NCBI RefSeq assembly: GCF_013364235.1
Contig: NZ_CP054919.1
Coordinates: 5,594,501-5,658,500, forward strand
DNA: 64,000 nt
Source: Kitasatospora sp. NA04385
GTDB lineage: Bacteria; Actinomycetota; Actinomycetes; Streptomycetales; Streptomycetaceae
Reading direction: 5' to 3'
Shown: piece after piece, positions 54,397-64,000 of the stretch
Numbering within the stretch: position 1 is the first letter of the stretch
How the letters are laid out: each line of letters begins with the position of its first letter
The notes under the pieces: model-generated
The model's input: only the letters and a program-made list of their open reading frames with translations
Told to the model about the DNA's origin: nothing
Database searches by the model: none
Position numbers and translations under genes: made by a program

Positions 54397-56748
54397 GTGG
54401 CCGAAGAGACCGGGGACACCTGGCTGTCCGAACGCGCCCGGGAGGCCGAGACCGCCGCCGCGGGCGGGTTCGACCTGGCCGACTGCGTCCGGGAGCCCAT
54501 CCACCTGCTCGGCGGCGTCCAGTCGTTCGGGGTGCTGCTCGCGGTCGACCCGCTCGACGGCACCGTCCGCGCCGTCTCCGACAACGCCGCCGACCACCTG
54601 GGCCGTCCCGCCGCGGAGCTCGTCGGCGGCCCGGCCCTGGACCTGGTCGGCGCCGAGGTGCTCGCCGAGGCGCAGGACGCCGGGGCGGCGGCCCTGCTGC
54701 TCACCGCCCGGGCCCGGCCCGCCGGCACCGACCGGCCGTTCGACGTCGGCGCGCACCGCCGGGACGGGCTGCTGGTGCTGGAGCTCGAACCCTGCGCCGA
54801 ACGGCCCGAGGCCGGCCCCGGGTTCGCCCGCCGCGTCCAGCAGGCGCTGCTGCGCATCCAGCGGTGCACCACGGTGGCGGAGTGCTGCGAGGCCGCGGTG
54901 CGCGAGGTGCGGCTGCTCACCGGCTACGCGCGCGTGGTCGCCTACCGCTTCGAGGACGCCGAGGGCCCCGGCGAGGTGGTCGCCGAGGACCGGGCCGCGC
55001 ACCTGGAACCCTGGCTCGGGCTGTGGTTCCCGGCCAGCGACATCCCGCCGCAGGCCCGGCGGCTCTACCGGCACAACTGGATCAGGGTCATCGGCGACGT
55101 CGACGACCGCACCGCCGCGCTGCACCCGGCCCCCCGGGAGACCGGCGCCCCACCGCTCGACCTGTCCGCCGCGGCGCTGCGCACCGTCTCCTCGTACCAC
55201 CTGGAGTACCTGCGCAACATCGGCGTGCGCTCCTCGATGTCCGTCTCGGTCCTCTCCGACGACGCCCTGTGGGGGCTGGTCGCCTGCCACGGCGAGGAGC
55301 CGCGCTGGCTCCCGCCCGACGTGCGGGCGGCCTGCGAGCTGTTCGGCAGCGCCCTGTCCGTGCAGCTCGCGGCGGCCGCGGACCGCGAGCGCTCCGCGGT
55401 GCTCGGCCGGACCAGGAGCCTGCTGGACCGCCTGCTCGGCGGGGAGCCCGACGAGCGGGCCCCGTCGCTGCACGCCTTCGCCGGGCTGCTGGCCGGGCTG
55501 CTCGACGCGGACGGCCTGGTCATCGAACAGGCCGCGGAGACCACCGTCGAGGGGCCGCACCCCGGCGGCCGGACGCTGTCCCGGCTGCGGGCGCTCGCCG
55601 CCGGCCTGCGGCCCACCGGGGCCTGGCACACCGACCGGTGGGCGGAGGCGCTCGCCGAGGCCCGCGGCGGACGGGACGGCGCGCAGGGCCCGGACGCCGG
55701 CGAGGGCGTCGGGGGCCCGGACGCCCCCGCGGGCGTGCTGCTGCTGCCGCTGGGGGACGGTTTCCTCGCCTGGTGGCGCAGGGAGCGGACCACCGACCGG
55801 ACCTGGGCCGCCGATCCCGCGGTGCCCGTCCGGCTGGGACCGCGCGGCGAGCGGTTGACGCCGCGCGGTTCCACGGAGGTGTTCCGGGCGGTCGTCCGGG
55901 GCCGCAGCCTCCCGTGGGACGACACGGACCTGGCGGTCGCCCACGAGGCGGCCCGGGCGATCGCCGGGCTGCTGGCCCGGCACGCCGCGTGGACCGCGGT
56001 CTTCACCCGGCGGCTGGAGCGCAGCAACGCCGACCTCGGCGCCTTCGCCCACGCCGCCGCCCACGACCTCAAGGAACCCCTGCGCGGGATCTCCAACGCC
56101 GCCAGCTTCGTGATCGAGGACGTCGGCGACACGCTGGACGGCGTCAGCCGCCGCCACCTGGAGACCGTGCGCAGGCTGACCGTCCGGATGGACGGCCTGC
56201 TCGACTCGCTGCTGCGGTACTCGCAGGTGAGCGAGGTCGGGCTGCGCCGCCTCCCGGTCCCGCTGGACGAGGCCCTGGAGCACGCCCTGGACGTCGCCGG
56301 GCCCCGGCTGGCCGAGCAGGGCGTCCGGGTGCTGCGCGGCGACCTGCCGGTCGTCCACGCCGATCCCGAGCGCCTCCAGGAGGTCCTGGTCAACCTGCTG
56401 GTGAACGCCGCCAAGTACGCCCGCCCGGACGGGCCGCGCACCGTCGAGGTCACGGTGGAGCGCCGCCCGGGCCCGGACGGCGGCCCGGAGCGGGAGGCGG
56501 TGGTGGTGCGCGACAACGGGATCGGCGTGCCGGCCGCCCAGCGCGAGCTGGTGTTCGGGCTGTTCCGCAGGCTGCACCGGCCGGCCGAGCACGGCGGCGG
56601 CTCCGGCGCCGGGCTGGCCATCGTGCGCCGCATCGTCGAACGGCACGGCGGTGCGGTCTGGCTGGACGACGCCCCCGGGGGCGGCACCGCGGTCTGCTTC
56701 ACCCTCTCCGGGGAGCCGCCCGCGCACGACGGGCCCGGTACCCAGTAG
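54397..56748 (+). CDS. Bacteriophytochrome histidine kinase
   Basis: 783 residues: PAS-GAF-PHY-HisKA-HATPase. N-terminal C30 in DLADCVREPIHLLGG is the biliverdin attachment cysteine; the GAF core has PASDIP (212-217) and H268 in YHLEYLRNIGVRSSM, both chromophore contacts. In the PHY tongue the usual PRxSF is PRGST (from residue 489). Phospho-acceptor H556 (HDLKEPL) lies in the HisKA helix; HATPase motifs are NLLVNAAKYARP, DNGIGVPAAQ and GGGSGAGLAIVRRI. GTG at 54397 after GAGGACGGGG. It is divergent from the phosphatase/receiver operon and followed by the STAS gene 50 bp on. It should switch on red/far-red light if biliverdin is available. Confidence 0.93.
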   Translation: MAEETGDTWLSERAREAETAAAGGFDLADCVREPIHLLGGVQSFGVLLAVDPLDGTVRAVSDNAADHLGRPAAELVGGPALDLVGAEVLAEAQDAGAAALLLTARARPAGTDRPFDVGAHRRDGLLVLELEPCAERPEAGPGFARRVQQALLRIQRCTTVAECCEAAVREVRLLTGYARVVAYRFEDAEGPGEVVAEDRAAHLEPWLGLWFPASDIPPQARRLYRHNWIRVIGDVDDRTAALHPAPRETGAPPLDLSAAALRTVSSYHLEYLRNIGVRSSMSVSVLSDDALWGLVACHGEEPRWLPPDVRAACELFGSALSVQLAAAADRERSAVLGRTRSLLDRLLGGEPDERAPSLHAFAGLLAGLLDADGLVIEQAAETTVEGPHPGGRTLSRLRALAAGLRPTGAWHTDRWAEALAEARGGRDGAQGPDAGEGVGGPDAPAGVLLLPLGDGFLAWWRRERTTDRTWAADPAVPVRLGPRGERLTPRGSTEVFRAVVRGRSLPWDDTDLAVAHEAARAIAGLLARHAAWTAVFTRRLERSNADLGAFAHAAAHDLKEPLRGISNAASFVIEDVGDTLDGVSRRHLETVRRLTVRMDGLLDSLLRYSQVSEVGLRRLPVPLDEALEHALDVAGPRLAEQGVRVLRGDLPVVHADPERLQEVLVNLLVNAAKYARPDGPRTVEVTVERRPGPDGGPEREAVVVRDNGIGVPAAQRELVFGLFRRLHRPAEHGGGSGAGLAIVRRIVERHGGAVWLDDAPGGGTAVCFTLSGEPPAHDGPGTQ

Positions 56749-56798
56749 GCTCCACGCGCCCGGACGGACCAACCGAAGAACGGAAGGGGCACGACAGC

Positions 56799-57173
56799 GT
56801 GGACGTCGACGAGAGCACCGGCGGCACCGTGGCCGGGGCGGCCCTCACCGGGGAGCTCCGGACAACGGACGGCGGCGCCGTGGTGTGCGCCCTGCACGGG
56901 GACCTCGACCTGGACGGCGTCGGCGCGGCCCGCGCGCTGTTCGCCCGCGCCGCGGCGGAGCGGCCGGCGCTGCTCGCCGTGGACCTCTCCGGGGTCGGGT
57001 TCTGCGACTCCTCCGGCCTGAACCTGCTGCTCCAGCTGCGGCTGGACGCGCAACGGGACGGCTTCGCGCTGCGGATCGCCGCCCCTCCGGCGCAGCTGCG
57101 CCGACTGCTGGAGATCACCGGCGCCACCGCCGTCCTGGCCCCGGTCGACAGCCTGGAGGCGGCCCTCGCCTGA
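56799..57173 (+). CDS. STAS-domain anti-sigma factor antagonist
   Basis: 124 residues, a single STAS domain (VCALHGDLDLDGVGAARALF; LLAVDLSGVGFCDSSGLNLLLQLRL). The phosphorylatable serine is S71 or S72 in FCDSSGLN, as in SpoIIAA/RsbV. GTG at 56799 follows GGAAGGGG. Unphosphorylated it would bind an RsbW-like kinase and free the kinase's sigma factor; the upstream phytochrome gene and the nearby PP2C phosphatase suggest that light controls its phosphorylation state. Its stop lies next to the stop of the converging sucrase/ferredoxin-like gene without a gap. Confidence 0.92.
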   Translation: MDVDESTGGTVAGAALTGELRTTDGGAVVCALHGDLDLDGVGAARALFARAAAERPALLAVDLSGVGFCDSSGLNLLLQLRLDAQRDGFALRIAAPPAQLRRLLEITGATAVLAPVDSLEAALA

Positions 57174-58088
57174 TCAGCGGGCGGCGGGCGCCAGTTCGGC
57201 GAGATCCACCACGTCCATCCGGGACGGGGTGCCCGGGGCCTTGCCGCAGCTCTCGGGCCGGGGCGGCTCGCTCGCGGACTCGGCGACGGTAGCCCGCCAG
57301 CGGCGGCCGTCGGCGTGCTGGACCTCGACCGTCCAGGGCGAGCCGCCGGGGTGCTGGCGCAGCGTCAGGGCGTCGGCCGCGCACTCGCCGGTCAGCTCGC
57401 GGACGGCCTGCTCGGCGGCCTGGGCCGGGCGCGGCCAGTAGGAGCGGCCGCGGGAGTGCGCGGGGACGGTCTGGCCGGCGGCGGTCGCGGCCAGCACCTC
57501 CTTCGCGGACTCCGGGGTGAGCCGCCCGTACGCGTAGCCGTGCGGCAGCACCAGCATGGTGGGGGAGAAGCGGTGGCCGCCGAGGTGGGTGACCTCCCAG
57601 ACCTCGCTGTGGCCGGACGCGGCGATCTCGGCGGCGAGCGGGCGGCCGAGCAGGGCGCAGCAGCGGTCGCGGCGGCCGTTGGTGCACACCAGGGCGATCG
57701 GGCCGCCGACGTGCGGGGTGCCGAAGGAGCCGTGGTCGCCGGCGCCGAGGGCGGCGAAGTCGAGGCCGAGCAGGTCGGCGGGGGCGGCGAGGTGCCCGCG
57801 GCGCACCCACGGGTCGACGGGGGAGGTGTGGGCGACCAGCACCTCGTGCCGGGCGGTGGTGTCGGTGTCGGCGTGCCGCCCCGGGCGGCGGATCAGGGCG
57901 ATCCGGACGCCGGTGCCCTCGGTGGCGCGCTCCAGCGCGGCGCCGAGCCCGGGGTCGAGGTGGCTGCCGGTGAGCGCCTGCGCCCCCCAGGGGCCGGACT
58001 GTTCGAGCAGCAGCCAGGTGGTGGCGGTGGCCGCGGTGGCGCCCAGCGGTTCGGTCAGTTCGCGCGACAGCGTGGTACAGGTGCTCAC
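57174..58088 (-). CDS. Sucrase/ferredoxin-like (thioredoxin-fold) protein
   Basis: 304 residues of the sucraseferredoxin-like family, a thioredoxin-like [2Fe-2S] fold. The C-terminal cluster-binding motif CTNGRRDRCCALLG (C-x6-CC) and GGHRFSPTMLVLPHGYAYGRL are typical. N-terminal CTTLSREL supplies another Cys. GTG at 58088 with a G-rich ribosome site. The terminator and 362-bp gap upstream separate it from parC. Electron-transfer role is likely, partner unknown. Confidence 0.87.
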   Translation of the reverse strand: MSTCTTLSRELTEPLGATAATATTWLLLEQSGPWGAQALTGSHLDPGLGAALERATEGTGVRIALIRRPGRHADTDTTARHEVLVAHTSPVDPWVRRGHLAAPADLLGLDFAALGAGDHGSFGTPHVGGPIALVCTNGRRDRCCALLGRPLAAEIAASGHSEVWEVTHLGGHRFSPTMLVLPHGYAYGRLTPESAKEVLAATAAGQTVPAHSRGRSYWPRPAQAAEQAVRELTGECAADALTLRQHPGGSPWTVEVQHADGRRWRATVAESASEPPRPESCGKAPGTPSRMDVVDLAELAPAAR

Positions 58089-58450
58089 CCGGCCCACCCT
58101 ACGTCCCGCCGCCCCGACGCCCCTCCCGGGTACGGCGGTGCGCCCGGCCGGAGCCGTCGTCAGGACCGCCACCCGGCACGGCCGGCACGTCCTCCTCTCC
58201 GCCGGCAGCGGCGGTTTCCCGCCGGCGACGACGCCGGTCGGGCGCCCGGGGAAGCAGCCGGGGGCCGGCAGGCGGCACCCGGGCAGCAGACGCGCAGCAG
58301 GCGTCCGGGCCGTACCCGCCGGGGCAGCACGCCCCCGGCCAGCGCCCCGGGGCCGGTGCCCGGCGACGGACCGCCGAGTGCGGGCGGACGCGGGAGGGGC
58401 GGACACGGTGCAGGTGCCCGCCCCTCCCGCGTCCGGGGTCGTCCGCGGGG
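58089..58450. other. 362-bp intergenic region
   Basis: Between the sucrase-like start and the parC stop. It carries the parC terminator (58386-58434) and otherwise only GC-rich sequence with small hairpins; no gene or convincing promoter was seen. Confidence 0.6.
58386..58434 (-). terminator. parC terminator
   Basis: 17-bp perfect stem GGACGCGGGAGGGGCGG / CCGCCCCTCCCGCGTCC with a 15-base loop, starting 17 bp beyond the parC stop. Confidence 0.85.
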
Positions 58451-60901
<2,451 letters not shown>

Positions 60902-61137
60902 CGCTGCGGGGCTCCCTTGCGGTACATGCGGGACATGGGGGTGGGCGGACGCGGGCGTGAACGCCCCCCATTGTGGACCCTCGGTGGGACACCGCCCGTC
61001 ACCCGGGCCGCTTCCGCCGCTGGCGAACGCGCCCCGCGGCCGGACACCTGACGGCGCCGCCGGGCGTTGCACCACAATGGGGACGTCACACGCCCCCGGC
61101 CCGGACACTCCGGAACCGACGACGGGAAGGACCCCGC

Positions 61138-62481
61138 ATGGCCAACCCCGCGCCCGCAAGCGGCCTCGCCATCACCGAACACCGCCTGGCCAACGGCCTG
61201 CGCGTGGTGCTCTCCGAGGACCACCTCACCCCGGTCACCGCGGTCTGCCTCTGGTACGACGTGGGTTCCCGGCACGAGGTCAAGGGGCGCACCGGCCTCG
61301 CCCACCTCTTCGAGCACCTGATGTTCCAGGGCTCGGCGAACGTCTCCAACAACGGGCACTTCGAACTGGTCCAGGGCGCCGGCGGCTCGCTCAACGGCAC
61401 CACCAGTTTCGAGCGCACCAACTACTTCGAGACCATGCCCGCCCACCAGTTGGAGCTCGCGCTCTGGCTGGAGGCGGACCGGATGGGCTCGCTGCTGGCC
61501 GCGCTGGACGAGACGTCCATGGAGAACCAGCGCGACGTGGTGAAGAACGAGCGCCGCCAGCGCTACGACAACGTGCCCTACGGCACCGCGTTCGAGAAGC
61601 TCACCGCCCTGTCCTTCCCGGACGGCCACCCCTACCACCACACCCCGATCGGCTCGATGGCCGACCTGGACGCCGCGACGCTGGAGGACGCCCGGGCGTT
61701 CTTCCGCACCTACTACGCGCCCAACAACGCGGTGCTGTCGATCGTCGGCGACCTCGACCCGGAGCGGACCATCGCCTGGGTGGAGAAGTACTTCGGCTCG
61801 ATCCCCGCCCACGACGGCAAGCAGCCGCCGCGCGACGGCTCCCTGCCGGACACCATCGGCCGCGAGGTGCGCGAGGTCGTCCGCGAGGACGTCCCCTCCC
61901 GCGCGCTGATGGCCGCCTACCGGCTGCCGCACGACGGCACCCGCGAGGCCGACGCCGCCGACCTGGCGCTCACCATCCTCGGCAGCGGCGAGTCCTCCCG
62001 GCTGTACAACCGGCTGGTGCGCCGCGACCGCACCGCCGTCGCGGCCGGCTTCGGCCTGCTGCGGCTCTCCGGCGCCCCCTCGCTCGGCTGGCTGGACGTC
62101 AAGGCCGGCGGCGACGCCACCCTGGAGCAGATCGAGGCCGCCGTCGACGAGGAGCTGGCCCGGTTCGCCGCCGAGGGCCCCACCGCCGCCGAACTGGAGC
62201 GCGCCCAGGCCCAGATCGAGCGCGAGTGGCTGGACCGGCTCACCACGGTGGCCGGCCGCGCCGACGAACTCTGCCGCTACGCCGTCCTGTTCGGCGACCC
62301 GAAGCTGCTCGACGGCGCCCTGCCCAAGGTCCTCGACGTCACCGCGGAGGAGGTCCGGGCGCTCGCCGCCGCGCGGCTGCGCCCCGACAACCGGGCCGTG
62401 CTGGTGTACGAGCCGACCCCCGGCGACAGCACCGACAGCACCGACAGCGCCGAGAACGACGACGAGGAGGCGGCGGCGTGA
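61138..62481 (+). CDS. Zinc-dependent M16 peptidase, active subunit
   Basis: 447 residues. The inverted zinc motif H56-x-x-E59-H60 (HLFEHLMF) and the distal ligand E138 (VVKNERR) are intact. Two M16 halves (peptidase and C-terminal domain) are present. ATG at 61138 with GGGAAGGA. The stop overlaps the next gene (GTGA at 62478). Short Ser/Thr/Asp/Glu tail. Together they resemble mitochondrial processing peptidase beta/alpha: one catalytic, one non-catalytic subunit. Confidence 0.93.
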   Translation: MANPAPASGLAITEHRLANGLRVVLSEDHLTPVTAVCLWYDVGSRHEVKGRTGLAHLFEHLMFQGSANVSNNGHFELVQGAGGSLNGTTSFERTNYFETMPAHQLELALWLEADRMGSLLAALDETSMENQRDVVKNERRQRYDNVPYGTAFEKLTALSFPDGHPYHHTPIGSMADLDAATLEDARAFFRTYYAPNNAVLSIVGDLDPERTIAWVEKYFGSIPAHDGKQPPRDGSLPDTIGREVREVVREDVPSRALMAAYRLPHDGTREADAADLALTILGSGESSRLYNRLVRRDRTAVAAGFGLLRLSGAPSLGWLDVKAGGDATLEQIEAAVDEELARFAAEGPTAAELERAQAQIEREWLDRLTTVAGRADELCRYAVLFGDPKLLDGALPKVLDVTAEEVRALAAARLRPDNRAVLVYEPTPGDSTDSTDSAENDDEEAAA

Positions 62482-63866
62482 GCGACTACACCCCCGCGAT
62501 GGAGTTCCACCCGCAGCCGCAGCCCGGCACCCCCACTCCGTGGGCGTTCCCGGCGCCCGAACGCCTCACCCTGGCCAACGGCCTGACGGTGCTGCGCTGC
62601 CACCGCCCCGGCCAGCAGTTGGTCGCGGTCGACGTGGTGCTGGACGCGCCGCTGGCCGCCGAGCCCGAGGGCCTGGACGGCGTCGCCTCGATCCTGGCCC
62701 GGGCGCTGTCCGAGGGCACCGACACGCTCACCGCCGAGGAGTTCGCCGGCGAGCTGGAGCGGGCCGGCGCGACCCTGGACACCCACGCCGACCACCCGGC
62801 GATCCGGGTCTCGCTGGAGGTCCCGGCCTCCCGCCTGGAGCGCGGCCTGACCCTGCTCGGCGACGCGCTGCGCGCCCCCGCGCTGCCCGCCGACGAGATC
62901 GAGCGGCTGGTCGCCAACCGGCTCGACGAGATCGTCCACGAGCAGGCCAACCCGGCCCGGCGTGCGGCCAAGGCGCTGTACGCCGAGCTGTTCCCGGCCG
63001 AGGACCGGCTGTCGCGGCCGCGGTCCGGCTCCGCCGACACCGTCAAGCGGATCGACCGGGACGCGGTCAAGGCGTTCTACGACGCGCACCTGCGCCCGTC
63101 CACCGCCACCGCGGTGGTGGTCGGCGACCTCACCGGCGTCGACCTGCCCGCGCTGCTGGAGTCCACCCTGGGCCGGTGGACCGCCGAGACCCGGGAGCCG
63201 GCCGTGCACGGCCCGGTGGCCGGTGACGACACCGGACGGGTGGTCATCGTCGACCGGCCCGGCTCGGTCCAGACCCAGGTGCTGATCGGCCGGGTCGGCC
63301 CGGACCGGCACGACCCGGCGTGGGCCGCGCAGGTGCTCGGCACCTACTGCCTCGGCGGCACCCTCACCTCCCGGCTGGACCGCGTCCTGCGCGAGGAGAA
63401 GGGCTACACCTACGGCGTGCGGGCGTTCGCCCAGGCGCTGCGCTCGGCCCCCGACGGCTCCGGCCGCGGCCTGCTGGCGATCAACGGCTCGGTGGACACC
63501 GAGTCGACCGCGCCCGCGCTGCAGGACACCTGGACCATCCTGCGCACGCTGGCCGAGGGCGGCCTGACCGACGCCGAGCGGGAGGAGGCCGTGCAGTTCC
63601 TGGTCGGCGTCGCCCCGCTGAAGTTCGAGACGGCCGGCTCGGTCGCCGCCACCCTGGCCGACCAGGTCGAGCAGTACCTGCCCGACACCTACCAGGCGGA
63701 CTTCTACCGGCGGCTGGCCGAACTGGACACCGAGGCGGCGACCCGCGCCGTGGTCGCCGCCTTCCCGCCGGACCGGCTGGTCACCGTGCTGGTCGGCGAC
63801 GCCTCGGTGATCGCCGAGCCGGTCAAGGCGCTGGGCATCGGGGACGTCACGGTCGTCGCCAACTGA
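62478..63866 (+). CDS. M16 peptidase-like protein, non-catalytic partner
   Basis: 462 residues with the M16 fold (LTLANGLTVLRCHRPGQQLVAVDVVLD; VVVGDLTGVDLPALLESTLGRW; GTLTSRLDRVLREEKGYTYGV, whose R and Y residues contact substrate in the active partner). The region where HxxEH should be reads DGVASILARALSEG, so zinc ligands are missing and it cannot cut by itself. GTG at 62478 overlaps the upstream gene by 4 bp; co-translation fits a heterodimer. A GC-rich small hairpin (63945-63959, CGCGCC-GTC-GGCGCG) lies after the stop. Confidence 0.93.
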   Translation: MSDYTPAMEFHPQPQPGTPTPWAFPAPERLTLANGLTVLRCHRPGQQLVAVDVVLDAPLAAEPEGLDGVASILARALSEGTDTLTAEEFAGELERAGATLDTHADHPAIRVSLEVPASRLERGLTLLGDALRAPALPADEIERLVANRLDEIVHEQANPARRAAKALYAELFPAEDRLSRPRSGSADTVKRIDRDAVKAFYDAHLRPSTATAVVVGDLTGVDLPALLESTLGRWTAETREPAVHGPVAGDDTGRVVIVDRPGSVQTQVLIGRVGPDRHDPAWAAQVLGTYCLGGTLTSRLDRVLREEKGYTYGVRAFAQALRSAPDGSGRGLLAINGSVDTESTAPALQDTWTILRTLAEGGLTDAEREEAVQFLVGVAPLKFETAGSVAATLADQVEQYLPDTYQADFYRRLAELDTEAATRAVVAAFPPDRLVTVLVGDASVIAEPVKALGIGDVTVVAN

Positions 63867-64000
63867 CCGCACGGCCGCACGGGGGTCCGACGGGGCGTCA
63901 GCCCCGCCGGGCCCCCGGCGTTTCCGGGCCGCTTTAATGCCTTGCGCGCCGTCGGCGCGACGTGGGTAGATATCCCCGGCCGGGCGACAGCCGCCGGGCC

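Overview
The window is high-GC DNA (start codons ATG, GTG and one TTG; GC-rich third positions; long-stem terminators) and reads as chromosomal core of a streptomycete (Streptomyces or Kitasatospora type). The main evidence is gene order known from Streptomyces coelicolor: a NIS siderophore locus, DinG-like helicase, lexA, nrdR and nrdJ; then rnhB, a RecQ-phosphoribosyltransferase fusion, whiH, hrdB, a secreted trypsin-like protease and the topoisomerase IV genes gyrB2/parE and gyrA2/parC. That synteny is recalled, not searched.

Layout. 1-2648: 3' end of a siderophore operon (amine N-monooxygenase, IucA/IucC synthetase). 2662-10458: DNA repair and nucleotide supply; lexA and nrdR diverge from a shared region carrying LexA- and NrdR-type boxes. 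10539-13035: conserved unknown, SDR-like protein, and a small HTH regulator paired with a Clp-N protein under twin palindromes. 13219-16763: sugar ABC importer without its own ATPase. 17051-20164: large secreted multidomain protein. 20338-22721: DHA2 efflux pump with divergent TetR regulator. 22865-31141: RNase HII, two unknowns, RecQ fusion, DUF4192 protein, proline aminopeptidase-like hydrolase. 31681-35285: debranching-enzyme-like protein with an apparent frameshift, and a Nudix protein. 35550-39322: ABC ATPase/permease pair and whiH. 39801-45441: hrdB, secreted protease, small Cys protein, topoisomerase IV B. 45590-50173: membrane protein, two-component system, DUF485 protein and a sodium:solute symporter. 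50174-51268: intact IS5-like element whose 4-bp target duplication contains the symporter stop codon. 51406-57173: signalling island with an RsbW-like kinase, a response regulator coupled to a GAF-PP2C phosphatase, a bacteriophytochrome histidine kinase and a STAS protein. 57174-63866: sucrase/ferredoxin-like protein, topoisomerase IV A and a pair of M16 peptidases, the second without zinc ligands.

The most unusual block is 51406-57173. Light or redox sensing (phytochrome), phosphorelay (single-domain receiver) and the full partner-switching set (kinase, PP2C phosphatase, STAS antagonist) sit together, which suggests red/far-red control of an alternative sigma factor; no sigma gene or heme oxygenase lies in the block. 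No rRNA, tRNA or CRISPR array was seen.
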